DNA from: Burkholderiales bacterium PBB2
Lineage (GTDB): Bacteria > Pseudomonadota > Gammaproteobacteria > Burkholderiales > Burkholderiaceae_C
Reading direction: 5' to 3'
NCBI GenBank assembly: GCA_002255955.1
Contig: NKIM01000038.1
Span: forward strand, 1 to 44,591
DNA: 44,591 nucleotides
Of the stretch, positions 18,180 to 27,356 are shown one piece after another. The notes under the pieces were generated by a model. The model made no database searches and was not told where the DNA came from. It saw only the letters and a program-made list of their open reading frames with translations. How positions within the stretch are numbered: the stretch's first letter is position 1; every line of letters begins with the position of its first letter. The position numbers and the translations under genes were made by a program.

Positions 18180-19708
18180 AGCGGAATGTTCCCGTGCTTG
18201 CGCCAGGGGTTGTCCAGCTTCTTGTCCTTGAGCATGACCAGGGAGCGGCAGATGCGCTTGCGGGTCTCATGCGGCTGGATCACATCGTCGATGAAGCCGC
18301 GCGCGCCAGCGACAAAGGGGTTGGCAAAGCGGGCCTTGTACTCCGCTTCCTTGGCGGCCAGCTTCTCGGGATCGCCCTTGTCCTCGCGGAAGATGATCTC
18401 GACCGCCCCCTTGGCACCCATCACCGCGATTTCGGCGTTAGGCCAGGCGAAGTTGACATCGCCGCGCAGGTGCTTGGAGGCCATCACATCGTAGGCGCCG
18501 CCGTAGGCTTTGCGGGTGATGACGGTCACCTTGGGCACCGTGCACTCGGCATAGGCATACAGCAGCTTGGCGCCATGCTTGATGATGCCGCCGTACTCCT
18601 GGCTGGTTCCGGGCATGAAGCCGGGCACATCGACAAAGGTGATCACCGGGATGCTGAAGGCATCACAGAAGCGCACAAAGCGCGCGGCCTTGATGGAGCT
18701 CTTGATGTCCAGGCAGCCGGCCAGCACGAGCGGCTGGTTGGCGACGATGCCCACCGTCTGGCCTTCCATGCGGGCAAAGCCGGTCAGGATGTTCTTGGCG
18801 TAGTCGGGCTGCAGCTCGAAGAAGTCGCCGTCGTCGACCGTCTTCTGGATCAGCTCCTTCATGTCATAGGGCTTGTTCGGATTCTCCGGCACCAGGGTGT
18901 CGAGTGAATAATCGAGCCGGTTGCCAGGGTCGCCGCTGGGCCGGGTCGGCGCCTTCTCGCGGTTGTTCAGCGGCAGGTAGTTGAAGAAGCGGCGCAGCAT
19001 CAGGATGGCTTCGACATCGTTCTCGAAGCTGAGGTCGGCCACGCCGCTCTTGCTGGTGTGCGTGCCGGCGCCGCCGAGTTCTTCGGCCGTCACTTCCTCG
19101 TGCGTCACCGTCTTCACGACCTCGGGCCCGGTCACGAACATATAGCTCGAGTCCTTGACCATGAAGATGAAGTCGGTCATGGCCGGCGAGTAGACCGCGC
19201 CGCCTGCGCATGGGCCCATGATCATGCTGATTTGCGGGATCACGCCCGAGGCCAGCACATTCTTCTGGAACACATCGGCATAGCCGCCCAGCGAGGCCAC
19301 GCCCTCCTGAATACGCGCGCCGCCCGAGTCATTGAGGCCGATCACCGGCGCGCCGACCTTCATGGCCTGGTCCATGACCTTGCAGATCTTCTCGGCATGG
19401 GCTTCGGACAAGGCACCGCCGAAGACGGTGAAGTCCTGGCTGAAACTGAAGGCCAGGCGACCGTTGATCATGCCGTAGCCGGTGACCACGCCGTCGCCGG
19501 GGATCTTGTTGTCGGCCATGCCGAAATCCACGCAGCGGTGTTCGACAAACATGTCCCATTCTTCGAAGGTGCCTTCGTCGAACAGCAGCTCCAGGCGCTC
19601 GCGCGCCGTCAGCTTGCCTTTTTTGTGCTGAGCGGCGATGCGTTTTTCGCCGCCGCCCAGACGGGCCTGGGCACGTTTTTCTTCCAGTCGTTGTTGGATG
19701 TCATGCAT
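18176..19708 (-). CDS. pccB: propionyl-CoA carboxylase beta subunit
   Basis: From ATG 19708 (AAAGGA six bases upstream) the product has 510 residues, the standard PccB length. A longer frame up to 19768 has no family-like sequence. It contains the carboxyltransferase hallmarks [62 protein letters not shown] and the acyl-CoA site region [19 protein letters not shown]. It transfers CO2 from carboxybiotin on PccA to propionyl-CoA. It is preceded by meaB and coupled to the small exported-protein gene. Confidence 0.97.
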   Translation of the reverse strand: MHDIQQRLEEKRAQARLGGGEKRIAAQHKKGKLTARERLELLFDEGTFEEWDMFVEHRCVDFGMADNKIPGDGVVTGYGMINGRLAFSFSQDFTVFGGALSEAHAEKICKVMDQAMKVGAPVIGLNDSGGARIQEGVASLGGYADVFQKNVLASGVIPQISMIMGPCAGGAVYSPAMTDFIFMVKDSSYMFVTGPEVVKTVTHEEVTAEELGGAGTHTSKSGVADLSFENDVEAILMLRRFFNYLPLNNREKAPTRPSGDPGNRLDYSLDTLVPENPNKPYDMKELIQKTVDDGDFFELQPDYAKNILTGFARMEGQTVGIVANQPLVLAGCLDIKSSIKAARFVRFCDAFSIPVITFVDVPGFMPGTSQEYGGIIKHGAKLLYAYAECTVPKVTVITRKAYGGAYDVMASKHLRGDVNFAWPNAEIAVMGAKGAVEIIFREDKGDPEKLAAKEAEYKARFANPFVAGARGFIDDVIQPHETRKRICRSLVMLKDKKLDNPWRKHGNIPL

Positions 19709-19746
19709 GGGAAGTCCTTTCGTAGGGCCGTCCCAAGGAAGGACGC

Positions 19747-19777
19747 GCCCCCTCGGGGGGCAGCCCATTCATTGGGC
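19747..19777. repeat. paired GC hairpins in the meaB-pccB gap
   Basis: Two adjacent perfect hairpins occur: GCCCCC (19747-19752) with the G-run to 19760 and C19761, and GCCCA-TTCAT-TGGGC (19763-19777). Similar 'C-run TC G-run' units are, as far as I recall, common dispersed intergenic sequences in Burkholderiales. In the minus-strand transcript they lie between the meaB stop and the pccB ribosome-binding site, where they could modulate the relative level of the two genes. Confidence 0.6.
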
Positions 19778-19786
19778 GTGGGGGTT

Positions 19787-20827
19787 TCATTTCTGATCTC
19801 CAGAAAATCGATTCAAAAGCTGCCGTGCCGCGGTGGACGGGGCCAGGCGGCCCTGCAGCACGTCTTCGGTGATCTCGGTAAGGCAGTCCCGCACGGCAGG
19901 TGCCTCAGCAAACTGCTGGCGCAAGCCGGCATGGATGCGCTCCCACATCCAACTCTGTGCCTGTTGCTGGCGTTTGGCCAGCCAGTGACCATGGGTCTGC
20001 TGCAATTCGCGGTAAGCCGTCACCTGAGCCCAAAAGCGCTCCAGGCCCTCGCCCTGCTCGGGCTTGAGCGCGCTGAGCTGCATCACCTGCGGGTGCCAGG
20101 TCTTGGCCGCCGTGGCGTGGTCGGTGTGACTGTGGCCGTGGAAGCCGTAGATCCGCAGGCTGGAGCCGATCTGCGCCTGGGCGCGGGTGGCGGCCGCCCA
20201 ATCAAGATCGGCTTTGTTGATGACGACCAGATCGGCCAGCTCCATCACACCTTTTTTGATCGCCTGCAAATCATCACCGGCATTGGGCAGCTGCAGCAGC
20301 ACATACATGTCCGTCATACCGGCCACGGCGGTTTCGCTCTGACCCACACCGACGGTCTCGACGATGACCACATCGAAGCCGGCCGCTTCGCAGACCAACA
20401 TGGCCTCGCGCGTCTTCTCGGCCACGCCGCCCAGGGTGCCGCTGCTGGGGCTGGGGCGGATGTAGGCGCGCTCGTACATGGACAGGCGCTCCATACGGGT
20501 TTTGTCGCCGAGGATGGAGCCGCCCGAGACGCTGCTGCTCGGGTCCACGGCCAGCACAGCGACGCGGTGGCCGCGTGCGATCAGAAACAGGCCCAGGGCC
20601 TCGATGAAGGTGCTCTTGCCCACGCCGGGCACGCCCGAGATGCCCAGGCGAAAGCTTTTGCCTGTGTGCGGCAGCAGTTCGGTCAGCAAGGCATCGGCCT
20701 GGGCGCGGTGATCGCGGTGCGTCGACTCCAGCAAGGTGATGGCCTTGGCCATGGCCCGGCGCTGCTGGGGGCCGGGGGCGGCCAGCAGGGCCGGCGCCAG
20801 GCTGGTGCTCGGCGACGCTGCACTCAT
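19787..20827 (-). CDS. meaB: methylmalonyl-CoA mutase-associated GTPase
   Basis: The 346-residue G3E GTPase has the P-loop GVPGVGKST (residues 65-73), the segment VLAVDPSSSVSGGSILGDKTRM and the nucleotide-specificity motif NKADL. MeaB (also annotated ArgK) gates cobalamin delivery to, and protects, methylmalonyl-CoA mutase. The C-terminal helical dimerisation region is present, so it looks complete. Its start overlaps the GNAT stop by four bases (ATGA). Placement downstream of the mutase gene fits the family well. Confidence 0.96.
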   Translation of the reverse strand: MSAASPSTSLAPALLAAPGPQQRRAMAKAITLLESTHRDHRAQADALLTELLPHTGKSFRLGISGVPGVGKSTFIEALGLFLIARGHRVAVLAVDPSSSVSGGSILGDKTRMERLSMYERAYIRPSPSSGTLGGVAEKTREAMLVCEAAGFDVVIVETVGVGQSETAVAGMTDMYVLLQLPNAGDDLQAIKKGVMELADLVVINKADLDWAAATRAQAQIGSSLRIYGFHGHSHTDHATAAKTWHPQVMQLSALKPEQGEGLERFWAQVTAYRELQQTHGHWLAKRQQQAQSWMWERIHAGLRQQFAEAPAVRDCLTEITEDVLQGRLAPSTAARQLLNRFSGDQK

Positions 20828-21366
20828 GCGCGCCCCGTCCTCTCACCCTGCACGCCCGACCAGACCGGCGCAATGCCGTCCGGCACCTGAGCCAGGCGAG
20901 CCTCCTCACCAGCGACCGGCAGGCGCCAGAGGTAGTCGATGTCGAACTCGCTCTCGCCCACCGCCTTGAAGCCATGGCGTAGGTAAAAGCGATTGGCATC
21001 GCTGAGCATGAGGGCCGAGAGACTGAGGTCTCGCCCCGCTCGCCGCGCCTGGTCCTTGGCCCAGCTGAGCACCCAGGAGCCGATGCCCTGGCTTTGCGCC
21101 GCGGGCTGCAGGTAGAGTTGCTCCAGGCGCAAGGCCGGGGTTTCACCCGCGGGCGTTTCGCGCAGCATCAAGAAGCCCACACGCTCGCTGCCGCGGCAGA
21201 TATGGCGCATGGTCGCCGGGTCGAACAAGGTCTGGAATCGCTCACGGCTGCGCGCCAGGTCATAGCGGCCGAGACGCTCCAGACTCGGGCGCAAGGCCTC
21301 CATGCGCAGCTGGAACAGCGCGTCCAGATCTTCGGCCGCCACCGGCTGCAGCTGATAAGCACTCAT
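20824..21366 (-). CDS. GNAT-family N-acetyltransferase
   Basis: The 180-residue protein shows a GNAT fold: YQLQPVAAEDLDALFQLRM at the N-terminus, the acetyl-CoA pyrophosphate loop in QLYLQPAAQSQGIGSWVL, and the late motif DANRFYLRHGFKAVGE. The substrate is not predictable. It lies between the mutase gene (19 bases upstream) and meaB (four-base overlap), so it is co-expressed with methylmalonyl-CoA metabolism. A protein- or small-molecule-acylating role in that pathway is only an inference. Confidence 0.9.
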   Translation of the reverse strand: MSAYQLQPVAAEDLDALFQLRMEALRPSLERLGRYDLARSRERFQTLFDPATMRHICRGSERVGFLMLRETPAGETPALRLEQLYLQPAAQSQGIGSWVLSWAKDQARRAGRDLSLSALMLSDANRFYLRHGFKAVGESEFDIDYLWRLPVAGEEARLAQVPDGIAPVWSGVQGERTGRA

Positions 21367-21385
21367 GCGCAGCTCCGTGTGCCGG

Positions 21386-23563
<2,178 letters not shown>

Positions 23564-23604
23564 CTCTTGGCTCCTGCGGACGCCCCATCATAGCGCGACC
23601 ATCA

Positions 23605-23628
23605 TTCATAATTATAAATTCAGAATTG
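23605..23628. promoter_or_regulatory. A/T-rich operator and promoter core between mutase and GntR genes
   Basis: In a GC-rich genome this 24-base block is nearly all A/T. It holds two palindromes: ATAATTAT (23608-23615) and AATTC-A-GAATT (23617-23627). On the minus strand a perfect TATAAT (complement of 23611-23616) can serve as the mutase-operon -10 box, though its -35 is weak. FCD-type GntR regulators typically bind short palindromes overlapping such promoters, so repression by the divergent regulator is likely but inferred. Confidence 0.6.
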
Positions 23629-23657
23629 ACGCTACACTGACGGCGACGCACCCCACC

Positions 23658-24362
23658 ATGCCTGCCGAACCCCGCTCGCAAACGCTCAACCCCACCTCGG
23701 GAATGGCCACCTCCGCCACCTCCACCACACCCGGGCTGGCCCACCGCGCCCTCTATCAAGAGGTGGCGGAACATCTGCGCCAACAAATTTTCAGTCGCCA
23801 GCTGGAACCCGGCGCCTGGATCGATGAGCTCAAGCTCTGCGGCGAGCTGGGCATCAGCCGGACACCGATGCGCGAGGCCCTCAAGGTGCTGGCAGTCGAA
23901 GGCCTGGTGACCATGAAGCTGCGCCGCGGCGCCTATGTCACCGAGATGAGCGAGCGCGATGTGCGCGAGGCCTATCAGCTGCTGGCCCTGCTCGAGAGCG
24001 ACGCCGCCGCCCGCGTGGCCGCCCAGGGCAGCGACACCGACCTGGCCGAACTGCAGGCCCTGCACGATGAGCTGGAGCGTCAGGTGGACGAGCGCGACGC
24101 CTTCTTCGCCGCCAACGAGCGCTTTCATCTGCGCCTGCTGGAGATCGAGGCCAACCGCTGGCGCCAGCAGATCGTCACCGATCTGCGCCGGGTGATGAAG
24201 CTCAACCGCCACCACTCGCTGTTCAAGCAGGGCCGCTTGCAGGATTCCCTGCGCGAGCACCGCGAGCTGATGCAGGCCCTGCAAGCCCGGCGCGCCGATG
24301 AGGCCGCACGCATGATGCGGGCGCATTTCGACAACGGCCTGGCGGCGGCCACGGGCGCCTGA
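23658..24362 (+). CDS. GntR-family regulator with FCD domain
   Basis: From ATG 23658 the protein has 234 residues; ATG 23703 (219 residues) is an equally possible start, and neither has a strong ribosome-binding site. The winged HTH includes LYQEVAEHLRQQIFSRQLEPG and LGISRTPMREALKVLAVEGLV. The C-terminal all-helical FCD domain follows (ESDAAARVAAQ, and the metal/ligand histidines in FHLRLL and REHRELMQAL). It is divergent from the methylmalonyl-CoA cluster with only 94 bases between, so local control by a CoA-ester or organic-acid ligand is a reasonable inference. Confidence 0.9.
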   Translation: MPAEPRSQTLNPTSGMATSATSTTPGLAHRALYQEVAEHLRQQIFSRQLEPGAWIDELKLCGELGISRTPMREALKVLAVEGLVTMKLRRGAYVTEMSERDVREAYQLLALLESDAAARVAAQGSDTDLAELQALHDELERQVDERDAFFAANERFHLRLLEIEANRWRQQIVTDLRRVMKLNRHHSLFKQGRLQDSLREHRELMQALQARRADEAARMMRAHFDNGLAAATGA

Positions 24363-24423
24363 CACGCCTCAAGCGGCTGACCGGCCTCCGACCCGGCCAA
24401 AGCGCCGAACTGGGGGCCAAGCA

Positions 24424-24443
24424 CCCGGCTCCACCGGGGTTTT
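24424..24443 (+). terminator. possible intrinsic terminator after the GntR gene
   Basis: CCCGG (24424-24428) pairs with CCGGG (24434-24438) around a 5-base loop and is followed by G then TTTT. The stem is short but pure G/C. It lies 62 bases past the GntR stop. Confidence 0.4.
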
Positions 24444-24454
24444 GACGGCGGCAC

Positions 24455-24475
24455 TGCCGTGCAAACTGCACGGCA
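24455..24475 (+). other. perfect 9-bp hairpin upstream of the methyltransferase gene
   Basis: TGCCGTGCA (24455-24463) pairs perfectly with TGCACGGCA (24467-24475) around a 3-base loop. No T-tract follows. It lies about 65 bases before the methyltransferase start and would be in its leader if transcription begins upstream. Confidence 0.5.
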
Positions 24476-24539
24476 TCCGGGCTCGCTGCTGCGCACGCCA
24501 GCCCCGCCTTCATCCCATCCCCGCAAGGAGCGCCCCGAC

Positions 24540-25505
24540 ATGAGCATGAGCCGCGAGCAGCTGGAACAGGCCGCCAAAGCCTGGTGGTACTACACCGTGG
24601 AACTGGCCCCGGGCCTGATCGCACCGGGCAGCTACCCGTCCGACTTCCCCTACATGCCGCGCATGCTGATGCGCAATGCCCATCTGCACGGCCAGGACTG
24701 CCTGGACCTGGGCACCATGGAAGGCGTGATCCCGGTGCTGATGCACCGCAAGGGCGCCAAACGCATCGTCGCGGCCGACGCCGTGCCGCACTGCGCCGAC
24801 AAAATGGCCTTGCTGCAAAGCGTCTACGGTGCGAGCTGGGACTTCCGCGAAATCGGCCTGATGTACGAGCTCTCGCAGAAGCTGGCGGCCGATGGCATGT
24901 TCGATTATGTGAACCTGTCGGGCGTGCTCTACCACGTGTTCTCGCCCATGCACACGCTGGCCAGCGCCCGGCCCCTGGTCAAGAAGAACGGGCTCTTCAT
25001 GCTCTCCACCAATGTGGTGAACGAGCAGTCGGACCTGATGCACTTCAACACCGCCGGCAAGCTGCAGACCGAGCCCAACACCTTTTGGTACCCCAGCATC
25101 CCGCTGCTGGAGTACATGCTGCGCTACTTCAACTTCGCACCCATCGACTGCCTCTACAGCCGCCACCCGTCCAACAGCCCCCTGCATGTGGCGGGCAAGG
25201 AATGCGGCTTCATTTCCATCGTCTGCCGCGCGGTCGACCCCGGCACCGCCCTGCCCCCGGGCGACAGCTGGGGTCGCCACTCCATGCTGGGCAGCTGGGA
25301 ATATTTGGGCCTGTCCAAGCAGAACCACGACCCGGCCCTGCCGCCTTCCACCATCGGCTACGACCTGCCGGAGTCCCTGCAGACCATGGTCGCGCAGAAA
25401 GGCTCGATCGACCTGCACCTGGCCGTCAACGAACTGGGCCGCCGCGTCGAGCGCGCCAAGCGCGTGGAAGACACCTATCTGCTGAGGCTGATGGACGAGT
25501 CCTGA
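24540..25505 (+). CDS. class I SAM-dependent methyltransferase (CmoB/DUF1698-like)
   Basis: The start ATG 24540 has AAGGAG nine bases upstream, giving 321 residues. The core has a SAM-binding motif I (DCLDLGTMEGVIPVLM), an acidic strand-2 end (IVAADAVP) and the segment VNLSGVLYHVFSPMHTLASARPLVKKNG. This follows the pattern of CmoB-like (DUF1698) methyl/carboxymethyl transferases. The N-terminal WWYYTVELAPGLIAPG and the long C-terminal part (HVAGKECGFISIVCRAV) are not in CmoB, so tRNA modification should not be assumed; the substrate is unknown. It stands alone between the GntR gene and a structured intergenic region. Confidence 0.8.
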   Translation: MSMSREQLEQAAKAWWYYTVELAPGLIAPGSYPSDFPYMPRMLMRNAHLHGQDCLDLGTMEGVIPVLMHRKGAKRIVAADAVPHCADKMALLQSVYGASWDFREIGLMYELSQKLAADGMFDYVNLSGVLYHVFSPMHTLASARPLVKKNGLFMLSTNVVNEQSDLMHFNTAGKLQTEPNTFWYPSIPLLEYMLRYFNFAPIDCLYSRHPSNSPLHVAGKECGFISIVCRAVDPGTALPPGDSWGRHSMLGSWEYLGLSKQNHDPALPPSTIGYDLPESLQTMVAQKGSIDLHLAVNELGRRVERAKRVEDTYLLRLMDES

Positions 25506-25512
25506 TGGGGGC

Positions 25513-25530
25513 TGCCCTCGCTCGAGGGCA
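25513..25530 (+). terminator. hairpin just after the methyltransferase stop
   Basis: TGCCCTCG (25513-25520) pairs with CGAGGGCA (25523-25530), beginning seven bases past the stop codon. There is no T-tract, so it would be a 3'-end stabiliser or a weak terminator. Confidence 0.35.
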
Positions 25531-25610
25531 GGATTGCGGACGACCAAATTCAGTGGCCGGAGCCGGCACAGAGAAGCCCTTGAAGGTTGGGCTTGTGCCA
25601 AGGGGCATCG

Positions 25611-25686
25611 GGCGAGTGCTTCCGCTCATGTCCTCCGGCCTGTGCTGCGCACAGGCCTCCCCCTTTACTTCGCTTCAGCACTCACC
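25611..25686 (-). ncRNA. structured two-stem element, copy A
   Basis: Read on the minus strand, an outer stem GGTGAGTGCT/AGCACTCGCC (one G-U) encloses a 19-base strand GAAGCGAAGTAAAGGGGGA. This is followed by an inner 9-bp stem GGCCTGTGC/GCACAGGCC with a 3-base loop and a 16-base strand GGAGGACATGAGCGGA. Copy B at 25746-25851 has the same layout with near-identical 19- and 16-base strands but different stem sequences. Conserved loops with compensating stem changes point to a functional folded nucleic acid. I do not recognise the family. It could be a small RNA or a mobile hairpin unit. Confidence 0.65.
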
Positions 25687-25745
25687 TGACACCCCTTGTC
25701 AGTGCGACCGCTTGGCGTTTTCGCCGAAGGAGCAAGGCCGTGCTG
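25687..25745. other. 59-base spacer between the two structured elements
   Basis: The spacer contains two further small hairpins: CTGACA-CCCCT-TGTCAG (25686-25702, its first base shared with copy A) and CTTGGCG-TTTT-CGCC with a bulge then AAG (25711-25728). No clear promoter boxes are seen in either direction. Confidence 0.5.
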
Positions 25746-25851
25746 GATCGGGTCGGCTGGGTGCTCTGCGAAGTGAAGTAAAGGAGGAGACCCCAGCCAT
25801 AGGCTGGGGTCGGGGGACATGAACGGAGCAGAGCGCCCAGTCGGCCCGATC
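25746..25851 (+). ncRNA. structured two-stem element, copy B
   Basis: On the plus strand a 24-bp outer stem (25746-25769 with 25828-25851) encloses GAAGTGAAGTAAAGGAGGA (25770-25788). Next come an inner 10-bp stem GACCCCAGCC/GGCTGGGGTC (25789-25798 with 25802-25811) and GGGGGACATGAACGGA (25812-25827). The three imperfect outer-stem positions are all G-U pairs when read as plus-strand RNA, but A-C mismatches on the other strand, which favours a plus-strand transcript. Loop strands differ from copy A at only two positions each, while both stems differ throughout. The function is unknown. Confidence 0.68.
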
Positions 25852-25906
25852 AACAACTGATTCAGGGGCTGCTTCGTGCCGTTTCCAGCCAGCCCCAAAT
25901 TCACGC

Positions 25907-26470
25907 TCAGAGCGAGCGCGCCTCCCGGAATCCGTAAAAGCTGGCGAGCACCCGTGTTGGGAACTGGGTGATGGCTTCGTTGTAGGCGCCCACCGCTTGG
26001 TTGAAGACCTGGCGGGTGAAGGAGCGTTGGCGCTCGATCATCTTGAGTTCGTCCACCTGAGCGAACAGCTCCGGGTGCTCACGCAGCTCCGCATGGTGTT
26101 CCAGCATGGACATGAGCCGCGTGAGGGCTGCAGCATGCACGGCACTGGCCACGCCCAGGCTGGCCACCGGGTCACCGGCATAGGGACGGGCGCGCACGGC
26201 CTGCAGGGCGGTTTGCACCTCTTGCTGGGCAGCATCCAGGGCATCGAAGGTGGCCTGCTCATTGGGCAACAGGGGGCGCAGCACAGCCAGCAGCTGGGCG
26301 CAAACGCCGGCGCGTGCGCTCAAATGGGTGTCCAGCTGGGCAAAGGCCACGGCGATCGCATTGCGCAAGCTCATGACGCGGTTGTAAGCCCCGATGGCCC
26401 AGAACAGCAGCATGGCGGCCAGCCCCCAGCCCGCCCAACCCCAGCTCCAGCCGGTTTCCGTAGCGCCCAT
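25907..26470 (-). CDS. LemA family protein
   Basis: The 187-residue protein has one N-terminal membrane helix (about 10-27, WAGWGLAAMLLFWAIGAYNRV) and a helical LemA domain. This includes YNRVMSLRNAIAVAFAQLDTHLSARA and the closing NQAVGAYNEAITQFPTRVLASFYGF, which is highly diagnostic. LemA proteins are membrane-anchored helical-bundle proteins of poorly known role. It starts two bases downstream of the queC stop, so the two are probably co-transcribed, although no functional link is known. No TPM-domain partner is adjacent. Confidence 0.92.
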   Translation of the reverse strand: MGATETGWSWGWAGWGLAAMLLFWAIGAYNRVMSLRNAIAVAFAQLDTHLSARAGVCAQLLAVLRPLLPNEQATFDALDAAQQEVQTALQAVRARPYAGDPVASLGVASAVHAAALTRLMSMLEHHAELREHPELFAQVDELKMIERQRSFTRQVFNQAVGAYNEAITQFPTRVLASFYGFREARSL

Positions 26471-26472
26471 GC

Positions 26473-27213
26473 TCAGGCCCTCTGGGCCGCAGCCAGGAAT
26501 TCCTCATGCCCGCGTGCGCGCAGCTCGCAGGCCGGGCAGCTGCCGCAGCCATAGCCCCAGGCGTGGCGTTGGCTTCGCTCGCCCAGATAACAGGTGTGGG
26601 TGTGTTCGATCACCAGCTCGTTGAGCGCGGTGCCGCCCAGGGATTCGGTCAGGGCCCAGGTCTGGGCCTTGGTGATGAACATCAGCGGCGTTTCCAGCGT
26701 CATCGGCGTGTCCAGGCCCAGGCTCAAAGCCACCTGCAAGGCCTTGAGCGTGTTGTCTCGGCAGTCGGGGTAGCCCGAGTAATCGGTCTCGCACATGCCG
26801 CCCACCAGCACCGAGGCGCCGCGCCGGTAGGCCAGGGTGGCGGCGAAGCTCAGAAACAGCAGGTTGCGGCCCGGCACAAAGGTGTTGGGCAGACCATTGG
26901 CCTGCATCTCGATGGCGCGATCTTCGGTCAGCGCGGTGCTGGAGATCTGGCTCAGCAGGCTCAGATCCAGCACATGGTCTTCGCCCAGCTTGGCGTCCCA
27001 GGCCGGGAACTGCGCGGCCAGCTCGCGGCGCACCGTCTGGCGGCACTCCAGCTCGACCCGGTGGCGCTGGCCATAGTCGAAGCCCAGGGTCTCGACCGAG
27101 GCGTAGCGATCCAGGGCCCAAGCCAGGCAGGCGGTGGAATCCTGGCCGCCGGAGAACAGGACCAGGGCTTTGCGTTGGGAATGGGCTTGGGGCGGAGGCG
27201 ACAGGGTGTTCAT
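26473..27213 (-). CDS. queC: 7-cyano-7-deazaguanine synthase
   Basis: From ATG 27213 the product has 246 residues. It carries the PP-loop SGGQDS (residues 21-26), the region [36 protein letters not shown] and [14 protein letters not shown]. Four cysteines in the C-terminal zinc site (in HTCYLGER and GCGSCPAC) complete the family pattern. QueC converts 7-carboxy-7-deazaguanine to preQ0 with ATP and ammonia for queuosine. A longer frame to 27282 lacks homology-like sequence. Other queuosine genes are not in the window. It is divergent from the DUF4139 gene. Confidence 0.96.
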   Translation of the reverse strand: MNTLSPPPQAHSQRKALVLFSGGQDSTACLAWALDRYASVETLGFDYGQRHRVELECRQTVRRELAAQFPAWDAKLGEDHVLDLSLLSQISSTALTEDRAIEMQANGLPNTFVPGRNLLFLSFAATLAYRRGASVLVGGMCETDYSGYPDCRDNTLKALQVALSLGLDTPMTLETPLMFITKAQTWALTESLGGTALNELVIEHTHTCYLGERSQRHAWGYGCGSCPACELRARGHEEFLAAAQRA

Positions 27214-27356
27214 GCGTGACAACTCGAAAGGCGCCGCGCGGTCGCGGCAGGCAATGCCCGCCAGTGTGCCAGGGTCGCCCACCGCCCAGGTTTGACTTCG
27301 AAGCCGAGTCCCAAGCTAAGCTCACAGCTGCACTCACTCGAAGAGGACCGCCGCCC

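Noticed and set aside
25819-25860. A 13-codon peptide gene starting in copy B (ATG 25819)
   Set aside because: The peptide is not shared with copy A beyond its first residues, and the conserved bases are better explained by structure; kept only as a speculative finding.
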